26,312 bases of DNA. Origin: Symbiodinium natans (taxonomy: Eukaryota > Sar > Dinophyceae > Suessiales > Symbiodiniaceae). The stretch spans positions 1 through 26,312 of the forward strand of contig CAJNDS010001251.1 in NCBI GenBank assembly GCA_905221605.1, in the 5' to 3' direction. Made by a program: the position numbers and the translations under genes. Below, one piece after another: positions 1 to 8,693 of this stretch (its first letter is position 1; each line of letters opens with the position of its first letter). The notes beneath the pieces are model-generated. The model had not been told where the DNA came from. It did not search any database and saw only the letters and a program-made list of their open reading frames with translations.

Positions 1-1
1 A

Positions 2-1125
2 GAAGCCGAAGGTGAAAAAGATGCCCCAGAAGCCTCTCGTGAAGAGAATGCCAAAGGCAGCGAGCTCTTCGTCGACAAAGAGGACCCCTGTGAAGCTGGT
101 GCCTCGTTCCGATCGCCAGCAGCCGTGGTTGACGTTGTGGAGTGCGAGCTCAAGGGCGGTGAAGAAGCAGAAGCTCAAGGAGAGTCGCATGACGTCAGCT
201 GCAAAGTCCGATTTGAATCGCTTTCGCAGGGAGAAGAAGGGCCCCGAAAGAAGGACGCTGGAGGAGCACCTCAAGGAGCACTTCTTGCAGTGCTTGGACC
301 GCAAGGCCCCCTACACCGTGACGACCGTCTCCGAGATTGTCAAAGAGAAGGCAAAGCCCCCGAGCCCACCGAGAAAGGAAGCCGACTCTCCGGGGTATCC
401 GGAAAGGTTGCCTACCCCGCCGCGGGTTCCACCGCGTCGACGCTTGCCCACGCCTCCGAGAAATCCGACCTCGCCAAGGACCAGCGCATCACGGGCACCG
501 ACTACGCCGCCAAGGACATCGCCATTGCCGCCCCCACCGACCAATCCCGGAACGCCTACTTCGAGTGGATGGAGTGTGGTGACGGACCAGAAGCGCTGAG
601 TGCAGTCAGCCAGAAAGGATCTTCCAGTCAGTGGCGAGCAGCAAAAGTCGTGAGGTGCTTGAGGTGCTTGATGGTTGTGCTTGTGCTTGTGATGTTGGCA
701 TGAGTGGCATGGTTGGCATGGTTGGCATGATTGGAATGAGTGGCATGGTTGAGCATGTGTGTGTTGGTGAGCTTGATCAGGAGAAAGCACCGACCCCAGA
801 CGGCGATCAGGCGTGGTTGCTACATGGTGATCAGGAGTTGCTTCACCAGGAGTTGTGGGGAAAGGTTCACCGTGAGCATGTGTTGCGAAGTCATGTTCCT
901 TTTAATGCCAGCTGTGAGCATTAATTGTGTGCGTGGTAGAGGCCTTGAACCAGCCAGGAAAATCGAGAGGGATTCCGGAGAGGGAGCCCAAAAGGAGGTT
1001 CAGATCGACAAGTTCTTCTACAAGGGGATTTGGTTCCTGGTGTTGGTGCTTGTTGGTTGCTTTGCCATCGGAACAGTGATGTACCGTGAAGTTTCAGGAC
1101 CTCGTGGAGAGCGCGTGAGGTGATG
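2..1125 (+). pseudogene. 5' remnant of a decayed copia element (Pro-rich and spacer segment)
   Basis: No named domain is recognised. Two overlapping plus-strand frames are open from the window edge. One ends at 599 and gives a lysine-rich segment followed by a Pro/Arg tail with repeated PTPPR-type motifs. The other runs to 703 and is acidic at first. I cannot tell which was translated. Further down, around 1012-1120, a short reading frame contains a hydrophobic stretch (FLVLVLVGCFAIG) that could be a membrane segment. The assignment to a copia element rests on position: integrase and RT fragments follow on the same strand. The integrase catalytic core expected between here and 1150 (two Asp boxes) is not found, so an internal deletion or replacement is inferred. 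It could instead be the end of an unrelated host gene; confidence is low. Confidence 0.35.
696..747 (+). repeat. TGGCATG short tandem motif, 9-bp spacing
   Basis: TGGCATG occurs exactly at 696, 705, 714, 723 and 741; the first four are 9 bp apart, so the frame reads Gly-Met-X triplets. The same heptamer recurs on the sense (minus) strand of the large element's LTRs and internal spacer. Confidence 0.7.
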
Positions 1126-1149
1126 CTTGGAGAGATGTCGGCGTGGGGA

Positions 1150-1830
1150 CGTAGTGTTGGCTTGGTTGGAGTTGAAGCGCGTGACTTGTCGGTTTGCGTG
1201 AAGTCGGATCTTGAGGGGGTGGTGAAGAACCTTGCTCAGGGTTTCGCTGATACCATGACCGTTGGTGCGGTTGAGGTGTCTGATGTTCCAGTTGGTCGGC
1301 ATGCTCCGGTTGCAGAGAGGGCCATCCGAACATTAAAGGAGAACGCGAACACTTTGTGCGCCGGACTAGAGCAAGTTGGCCTGGAGCCATATGGCAAAGG
1401 AGTGGGTTATCTCCTTTCGCATTGCGCTCAGGTGCACAACCGCTACAACATCCAGCCGGGGTCGGCGATGTCACCAGAACAGCGTTGTTTGAAGACTCTG
1501 AGGCAGCCTCGGGCAGTGTATGTCTGGGGTGCATCGGTCCTTGCAACACAACCGCCGAGTCTGAGGCAGTCCATCACGGGCAGATATGGCCAGGCTGCAT
1601 ACTTAGGCCCTGGTCGCGGGTAGTCATCTGGTACAGTTCCGGCTGAAGGATGGTTCGTTGAAGATTGCTCGGTCAGCCCGAATCAGGATGTTGGTTCCCA
1701 TGACCTTTGAGTTGTCGGCCTTGCGTGGTCTTTGTCGTATGTTGCCCGAGCGTGCTGGTGATGTTGTGCGTGGCTTGCCAGCGGTTGACCGAGGGAACAT
1801 GCGTGATCTTCCGATCCCGAATACCGCTCA
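1150..1830 (+). pseudogene. copia integrase C-terminal fragment (frameshifted)
   Basis: The frame 1120-1623 encodes the end of a retroviral-type integrase core. The APVAERAIRTLKEN segment carries the probable catalytic Glu (codon 1315-1317), followed by a helix-rich stretch and the copia-typical PxxRCLKTLRQPRAVYVWG region. The frame stops at 1623, but the expected downstream sequence continues in another frame as FRLKDGSLKIARSARIRM (about 1640-1690), so a frameshift lies near 1617-1640. The two upstream catalytic Asp boxes are missing. The product would have joined reverse-transcribed DNA to the genome; this copy cannot. The 3' part reads up to about 1830, where the match is interrupted by AT-rich DNA and resumes near 2263. 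Confidence 0.75.
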
Positions 1831-1851
1831 TAATGTATGAACGTAGTGTAC

Positions 1852-1905
1852 GAACGCAGTAAATTACAAGGAATTAGATGACGCGTGAATTTACTGCTTT
1901 CGTTC
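1852..1905. repeat. second hairpin beside the long one
   Basis: GAACGCAGTAAATT at 1852-1865 pairs with AATTTACTGCTTTCGTTC at 1888-1905, with a small bulge in the right arm and a loop of about 22 nt. The GAACG/CGTTC ends recur in the neighbouring long hairpin, suggesting that one foldback family makes up the block. Confidence 0.75.
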
Positions 1906-1950
1906 ACTAGTTCGCACGCACACATAATATTACGTTTCGTGCGTGCATGA

Positions 1951-2057
1951 CTTCGTTCATTACATTCACGCCCTTACGTAATAATACTAATAAAATAGCG
2001 TGCGTTCCTTACCTATTTTATTATATTATTACGGGCGTGAAGATAATAAGAACGAAG
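1951..2057. repeat. long imperfect hairpin (arms about 45-48 bp)
   Basis: The left arm, 1951-1998, begins CTTCGTTC and includes TCACGCCC and TAATAAAATAG. It is complementary to the right arm, 2013-2057, which begins CTATTTTATTA and ends GAACGAAG. The loop is 14 nt. Interruptions are limited to a 4-nt bulge (TTAC), a 1-nt bulge and a mismatched patch near the base. Confidence 0.9.
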
Positions 2058-2262
2058 CCCCCAGGAAATAGATGGGAGATTGCGTGAACCTGTGATTGAA
2101 TGAATAACCCTTGGAAATAGCTGGTCTGGTTCCCTTGTCTTGTTTCTTCACCAGTCTAGTATCTTGGCGGTCACCATCATGAATTAGACCGTGAACACAC
2201 CTGTCATTAAGGGTTTATAGACGAGCCTAATAATATAATAGTAGAGACTCGCGGGCCGCCCG

Positions 2263-3575
2263 CATCTTGGATCGAGGAGAATGGCAGGACTCCTAGATGT
2301 CGAGCGTGTCGCTTGAGGGGTGTTCCGGCGGACAAGGCGTGGCGCACTCAGAAATGTCGCGAGAGGTACGCAGAGTACGTGAAGAGCTCTTTTGATCCGA
2401 ATCAGTTTGTGCTTGATGATGCCCAGCATGAGTTGGAGATCGAAGGAGTTGAGCTTGATCTTGGTTCGCGTGCTTTTGGTGAGCTTGACGTTGGGTTGGA
2501 GTTGCCTGATGATGTGCAGGACTATGAACCGACTGAAGATGAGGGAGAGCGAGACCCCGGTGGGTCCTTCTTGCCTGAAGGGGTGCTTGAGGGTGAGCTT
2601 CGTCCCGGAAATTGTGTTGGGGTTGAACCTGCAGCTTCGGAAGAGGTTGACTTCATGGAAATCGAGCCAGAAAGCCTGGATCGGGTGCCAGAACCAGAGT
2701 CCGAGGCCATGGTCAACAACGTCTTGTTCCGTGAGTCGTTGGGTTTCGCCGCCGTCGCTAGCCCCGCTCCTGGAGGGCGGACAGTGAAGCTTGGTGGTGA
2801 GACTCTTGTGGTTGAAATGCCCTCGTCTTCCAAGGACGATGTCACCGGGCATGCGTTGGATCTTGGTCTGACCTACGAAGGCATGTTGCGTGAGTTGAGT
2901 GCGCTTGAGTCCCTTGCGGTCGGTGACGTAATTTGGCATGTGGATCCGAAGCAGAAAGTGATATCCACAAGATGGGTGTCCAGTGCGAAGCTGGAACGGA
3001 TTGACGGCCAAGAAAGGCCATTGGTCCGTTGTCGAGTCGTTGCACGCGATTTCGCCCAGGGAGCAACGGCCGCTCAACTTGGCATTTCCGCGGCGACCAG
3101 CTCCGCCGAGGCACTGAGGACCTTCCTCTTTTACGCTGGCTCGAAAAGGCAGAACGTCGTGGGCCTCGACGTCAGTACGGCGTTTTTATTCGCAGAGTTA
3201 GAAGAAGAAGACGGCACAGTGGTGGTGCGTCTCCCTGCTGGAGTCACCGGACCCAATGGAAGGCCTGGGTTCATGCGTCTCCGTAAGGCTCTTTACGGCT
3301 TGAGAGTCGCGGCCCAAACCTGGGCTCGTCATCGCGCAAAGCTCCTCAAACGCCTCTGCGACCTCACTCCGTGTGAAACGGAGCCATGCCTCTTCTCAGG
3401 CGTGGTTCTCGGCGGACAGAGGGTGGCAGTGTTGTGCGGCGACAGTGACGAGGCCATATACTACGTAGTGGAGAAGCTTAAAAGCGCGGTGCGGATAAAG
3501 GTGACCGCTGATTTGGATCGTGATCAGCAAATCACCTTCCTTGGTCGTCAAATCACCAGGAAGAAGGGCGAGGAC
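2263..3575 (+). pseudogene. copia reverse transcriptase N-terminal half (RVT_2), truncated and catalytically dead
   Basis: The frame opens before 2313 (ENGRTPRCRACRL is in frame upstream) and continues through an acidic linker containing DYEPTE. It then enters a Ty1/copia-type RT: VISTRWVSSAKLERIDG, RCRVVARDFAQGA, the first catalytic Asp in GLDVSTAFLFAEL, then VVRLPAG and RLRKALYGLRVAAQTW. Where YVDD should follow the VAVLC strand, the sequence goes straight to GDSDEAIYYVVEKLKSAV (from about 3439), so the YxDD box has been deleted. The family motif FLGRQITRKKGED ends at 3575, where LTR sequence of the next element begins. The rest of RT and RNase H are absent from both flanks of that element. 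The DYEPTE linker is shared with the large minus-strand element, so the two families are related but diverged. Confidence 0.85.
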
Positions 3576-4100
3576 TGTTCAGCAAGCTTCAGTTCTTGCA
3601 GCAAGCTCTCTCCAAGAGCTAAGGGCTCCAAAAAGCTACGAATTCCATCTCAACTTTGTTCTACAAAGGAGGTAAAGCAAAAGAACAATGCAACTGCTTT
3701 GGTCTTCACCTCGGGGACTTCAGGTCACTTCCGAACAGCAAAACAGCGAAGCTTCAGAGTCCACTCTGCACTCCTACTCCCATCCTACACGTCCAACGGC
3801 AACGAACGAAGTGGCGGGGACACGGAGTGAGTTGCAACAAGACAGAACCTCAGAGTTCTGACACGCACTTCTTCACTACTGCTCTCAAGCAGTTTCAAGT
3901 GCTCCAAAACTCATCCTAGGCCATGCCAACAAGACAAAAACATGCCAAAGTCAAGCAAGACATGCCACACATGCTTCAGGGCTTTGGGACAAACCAAACA
4001 TGCTCATGCCAAGTCATGCAGCAGAAAAACTCTCATGCTTCTCTCTGTATGGTCAAACACCACATGGCACCAACTGGGCAAACACTACAGGTGAATTTTA
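3576..4100 (-). repeat. 3' LTR, main part (interrupted)
   Basis: It aligns almost end to end with 16523-17036. The differences include a 5-bp indel near 3620, an extra piece of about 12 bp near 3780, and scattered substitutions. In the element's sense this is the distal LTR. Its last bases before the inner boundary (ACACA) lie at 8365-8369, beyond the nested tandem units. Several ACATGCCA motifs sit at 3920-4020. Confidence 0.88.
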
Positions 4101-6225
4101 CGTCTGCACGCTGCGTCGCGTAGCCACCCGAAGGGGCCGTTGGTCAAAGTGAAACTAAACTAAAAATTACCTCGCTTGAGGTGTTGCGTTCTCAGCTAGG
4201 CCCTCTCTCAGCTGCAACCCTCAGCACTCGCGAGGCCGAACTTTGCCTTCCGCATGCATTGCTGTGAGGCACTTGTTGTGGCATCAGCCTCCGTAAGTTT
4301 GGCAATCCCCACTCAGCACTGGATGTTCTGTTCGAGGCATATTTCCTCAGCGCATGCGAGGCCGCAAAGTGAAACACGTGAGGTATGAAAAACTGCTACT
4401 CCAGGTTCGTCCGCAGCTCCGGCTTTCTCGCACTTACTAACCGTTCCTTGCAGCCTCCCCCAAAGTAGCGTCACCCTGGCTTTCTCGCTCTTACTCACCA
4501 GTTGACCAATAATGCATCTCACGCGGTTGCTTCATGGTAAAACTGCAGCTCGAGGTCCCGGCGTTCTCGCTCTTACTAACCCGGACCGACACTGCAGAGA
4601 AGCATGGACTGTTGTTCCCTCAGCGGAGGCGAGGCCGAACAACCATTCCGCTGCATCTGCGCAGCCAGGCCCTCAGCTCCTCACTGAGCCAGGGCTATCT
4701 CTAGACAGAGTTCCCTTGCTGGCAAGCCCTCTATCTCTATGTGACCCCCGCGGTGCCACGTATAAGCAGCTGCTCCGCGTGTCTTAGGACCACAGTTTTC
4801 ATTCGGATTTGTTGTTGTAGGCCTTCCAGTGCTTGAGGCCGAATCCAAACACCACATCTCACGTCACACGGCTAGGCAATTTGGCTCCAACATCTGAAGA
4901 TAGTGACACATACTCTGCGTGGCGTCCGCGTGAGCTAGCCTGTCCTATTGTTTAGGAGTTCGGCTCCTTTCATCGCTTGTCTTACCACAGGTCTCTTTCG
5001 GTGGCCCGTACTCAGCAGCCAGCACATGTACCATCCTCAGACGCCAGAGCCGCCTTGCCCCAGCAAGTGCCAATACAAACCACTCACCAGATAGTGAGAG
5101 CCAACATCTTCAAACAACCTCCAGCGGCCGTGCCGCGAGGACCTAAACATCTGCAAGGTTCCGCCTTGTCTGTGTGCACGGACAGACCCCAGCCCTTGCA
5201 GGAGACGTGGATGTAAACAAAAGCAGGCCTGCCATGTCCAGCAGGCTGATTACCATTGGTTGCCTTCAGATGGGAAAAGCGCGAAGATCGGGTAACCTCC
5301 ATCTGAATCCTTTCCGGCCAATACCAACCCTTACAAACCCTCAGCACGGAGCGAGGCCGAAGGAGGCTTTCTTGGACTATTGGTTTTCCGGGGAGCAGCC
5401 ACCAACAGCTGCTCTTCAACTTGCACTGCGCCGCACCACAGTCCTACTGCAAGTTCTTTGGCAACGGTTTCTCAGTAGCACCAGTCAATGAGCTTTACGA
5501 CACTGATGCCTTTGGTTATTTGTGTCCAGGCAGATCCACCAGGGTTGGGCCAAATCTGTTCTACCTGATTCTACCTGCGAAGAATATCCAGTTGTGCTCA
5601 GCTTGCAGATCCCCGAAAACCAGCAAACTCGGGCTCAAGCACACCGCTATTGTTCGGGACACTCCTGTCAACAACTGCAAGGATGCCGCTTGCAGTGCGA
5701 CGTTGGCCTGCACTGTCTGCAACGTGCCTTGGCCGTTTTCCCCCGTGTTTCGGTCTCACCTTCGTTCTCCACACAAACGAGCGAGGAACCCAAACTCACC
5801 CTAACACACAGCCCTCAATCCAAATGAGGGTCGGCGGGTTTTGTTCACCCAGAGACAGCAGGAATCTCTGGTGAGCAACAGGCTCTAGCGTCACCCCTCA
5901 AGCAAATCGAGGCTGCAACTCTCACTGTGACCCAGAGCAGACTGTAGGCCACAAGGTTCCCTCAGCAACGCGAGGACGAAAAGCTTCCCTCTAGCGAAGC
6001 GAGGCCGAAAACTGTGCACTCGAACGTCCTTCGTCGTCGGCAGCAGTTGGCGGGCCGCCGCTCTATGACAGCTTAGCCGGTCAGCCGGCCTACGAGCAAA
6101 CACAGTTTTGCCAGGGCCTCAAAACGGAACCTACCCTTAGTTACAAGCCCCAGGGCCAGCCACAACGGCACTAAAGACGCTCTCTACCTGAGCACCCCAC
6201 CGGGGTTGAGCCGAAACCTTGAGCC
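4089..6225. repeat. nested tandem unit A (about 2.13 kb, non-coding)
   Basis: It starts with the 12-mer AGGTGAATTTTA and is followed directly by a second copy. It has no long ORF and no recognisable transposase or RT. It contains about six copies of a CCTCAGC...GCGAGGCCGAA motif (4218-4240, 4345-4367, 4618-4639, 5339-5361, 5960-5980, 5988-6009). The matching 12-mer in the other LTR is uninterrupted at 17025-17036, so the unit looks like an insertion into the LTR with a 12-bp target duplication, later duplicated in tandem. It could instead be an original part of a longer LTR that was lost from the right copy. Confidence 0.85.
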
Positions 6226-8353
6226 AGGTGAATTTTTCTTCTGCACGCTGCGAGGCGTAGCCACCCGAAGGGGCCGTTGGTCAAGGTGAAACTAAACTAA
6301 AAATTACCTCGCTTGAGGTGTTGCGTTCTCAGCTAGGCCCTCTCTCAGCTGCAACCCTCAGCACTCGCGAGGCCGAACTTTGCCCTCCGCATGCATTGCT
6401 GTTGAGGCACTTGTTGTGGCATCAGCCTCCGTAAGTTTGGCAATCCTCACTCAGCACTGGATGTTCTGTCGAGGCATATTTCCTCAGCGCATGCGAGGCC
6501 GCAAAGTGAAACACGTGAGGTATGAAAGACTGCTACTCCAGGTTCGTCCGCAGCTCCGGCTTTCTCGCACTTACTAACCGTGCCTTGCAGCCTCCCCCAA
6601 AGTAGCGTCACCCTGGCTTTCTCGCTCTTACTCACCAGTTGACCAATAATGCATCTCACGCGGTTGCTTCATGGTAAAACTGCAGCTCGAGGTCCCGGCG
6701 TTCTCGCTCTTACTAACCCGGACCGATACTGCAGAGAAGCATTGACTGTTGTTCCCTCAGCGGAGGCGAGGCCGAACAACCATTCCGCTGCATCTGCGCA
6801 GCCAGGCCCTCAGCTCCTCACTGAGCCAGGGCTCTCTCTAGACAGAGTTCCCTTGCTGGCAAGCCCTCTATCTCTATGTGACCCCCGCGGTGCCACGTAT
6901 AAGCAGCTGCTCCGCGTGTCTTAGGACCACAGTTTTCATTCGGATTTGTTGTTGTAGGCCTTCCAGTGCTTGAGGCCGAATCCAAACACCACATCTCACG
7001 TCACACGGCTAGGCAATTTGGCTCCAACATCTGAAGATAGTGACACATACTCTGCGTGGCGTCCGCGTGAGCTAGCCTGTCCTAGAGTTTAGGAGTTCGG
7101 CTCCTTTCATCGCTTGTCTTACCACAGGTCTCTTTCGGTGGCCCGTACTCAGCAGCCAGCACATGTACCATCCTCAGACGCCAGAGCCGCCTTGCCCCAG
7201 CAAGTGCCCATTCAAACCACTCACCAGATAGTGAGAGCCAACATCTTCAAACAACCTCCAGCGGCCGTGCCGCGAGGACCTAAACATCTGCAAGGTTCCG
7301 CCTTGTCTGTGTGCACGGACAGACCCCAGCCCTTGCAGGAGACGTGGATGTAAACAAAAGCAGGCCTGCCATGTCCAGCAGGCTGATTACCATTGGTTGC
7401 CTTCAGATGGGAAAAGCGCGAAGATCGGGTAACCTCCATCTGAATCCTTTCCGGCCAATACCAACCCTTACAAACCCTCAGCACGGAGCGAGGCCGAAGG
7501 AGGCTTCTTGGACTATTGGTTTTCCGGGGAGCAGCCACCAACAGCTGCTCGTCAACTTGCACTGCGCCGCACCACAGTCCTACTGCAAGTTCTTTGGCAA
7601 CGGTTCTCAGTAGCACCAGTCAATGAGCTTTACGACACTGATGCCTCTGGTTATTTGTGTCCAGGCAGATCCACCAGGGTTGGGCCAAATCTTTTCTACC
7701 TGATTCTACCTGCGAAGAAAATCCTGTTGTGCTCAGCTTGCAGATCCCCGAACACCTGCAAGCTTGGGCTCGAGCACACCGCAATTGTTCGGGACACTCC
7801 TGTCGCCACTGCAAGGATGCCGCTTGCAGTGCGACGTTGGCCTGCACTGTCTGCAGCGTGCCTGGCCGTTTTCCCCCGTGTTTCGGTCTCACCTTCGTTT
7901 TCCACACAAGTGAGCGAGGAACCCAAACTCACCTTCAGCACAGCCCTCAATCCAAATGAGGGTCGGTGGGTTTTGCTCACCCAGAGACAGCAGGAATCTC
8001 TGGTGAGCAACAGGCTAGCGTCACCCCTCAAGCAAAGCGAGGCTGCAACTCTCACTGTGACCCAGAGCAGACTGTAGGTCACAAGGTTCCCTCAGCAACG
8101 CGAGGACGAAAAGCTTCCCTCCAGCGAAGCGAGGCCGAAAACTGTGCACTCACGCCCTTCGTCGACGGCAGCAGTTGGCGGGCCGCCGCTCTATGACAGC
8201 TTAGCCGGTCAGCCGGCCTACGAGCAAACACAGTTTTGCCAGGGCCTCAAAACGGAACCTACCCTTAGTTACAAGCCCCAGGGCCAGCCACAACGGCACT
8301 AAAGACGCTCTCTACCTGAGCACCCCACCGGGGTTGAGCCGAAACCTTGAGCC
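6226..8353. repeat. nested tandem unit B (about 2.13 kb, non-coding)
   Basis: This is the second copy of the unit, differing from the first by scattered substitutions and small indels. It starts with AGGTGAATTTTT at 6226 and is followed by AGGTGAATTTTA at 8354. Small reading frames inside are the same in both copies simply because the copies are recent, so their conservation is not evidence of coding. Confidence 0.88.
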
Positions 8354-8369
8354 AGGTGAATTTTACACA
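8354..8369 (-). repeat. 3' LTR inner end
   Basis: The last 16 bp of the 3' LTR (AGGTGAATTTTACACA on plus) match 17025-17040. On the sense strand the LTR starts TGTGTAAAATTCACC, so it opens with TG as expected. Confidence 0.7.
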
Positions 8370-8376
8370 CCCCCTC
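8370..8376 (-). other. polypurine tract (plus-strand primer)
   Basis: The sense strand reads GAGGGGG directly before the LTR start TGTGTAAAATT. A G-rich purine run abutting the 3' LTR is the canonical plus-strand priming site of LTR retrotransposons. Its position fixes the inner edge of the 3' LTR at 8369. Confidence 0.75.
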
Positions 8377-8693
8377 ATGCACAGATGGTCCTTGGGTAGT
8401 TCCCTTCAGTCCTTTCTTTCTTCCTGCTTCAGGATCTTCTTTCCAATCCTGACAAGAGCCTTTCCAAGCTCTTCCGGGTAGGTCCCAGACTCCTTCAGAG
8501 ACGCACTCTTCGAGTGTTCGTGGTTTCCTGCGCAAACGTACGAAGACAGTTCCCACACACAGGCAGCACTATTAGAAGCGAACCACCATCTCTTCCAAGT
8601 CTTCTCTTTCTTCTCGAAGCAGCATCTATCTACTAGACATCCTTGCGTTAGACCAATGCTTTTAGAGACTTCTAGAATACCGTTTCCTTCCAC
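8377..8693 (-). pseudogene. frame-disrupted continuation of the polyprotein C-terminal domain
   Basis: The polyprotein stops at 8672, but a different minus-strand frame is open from about 8693 down to 8406. It reads on like the same domain: a Cys/Trp-containing stretch (VDRCCFEKKEKTWKRWW), then a Cys-His cluster (YVCAGNHEHSKS) and GTYPEELGKAL. The upstream frame ends with HEWPERSSLWKE just before its stop, so a single indel near 8675-8700 probably split one domain. I recognise the layout only as resembling C-terminal parts of dinoflagellate retroelement ORFs; its function is unknown. The 36 bp left of 8406 lead into the polypurine tract. Confidence 0.55.

Larger units (their letters stand above)
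1831..2262. mobile_element. AT-rich hairpin-rich insertion in the decayed copia element
   Basis: This block separates two stretches that read as consecutive parts of one copia polyprotein (the ...RDLPIP... side ends near 1830; ENGRTPRCRACRL resumes near 2267). Its composition is far more AT-rich than its flanks, and it contains two hairpins. No ORF of note and no clear terminal inverted repeats at the outer edges were seen, so the class (MITE, foldback element or other) is open. The boundaries are estimated to within about 10-20 bp. Confidence 0.5.

Noticed and set aside
4512-7353. Small ORFs of 79-91 codons present in both 2.13-kb units
   Set aside because: Identity between copies follows from the recent tandem duplication; no codon pattern or domain supports them.
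8344-8354. Second spliced-leader match (TGGCTCAAG on minus) at the unit end
   Set aside because: Only 9 nt match and no leader-like context, so it is expected by chance at this length; it is also repeated at the unit junction near 6218.
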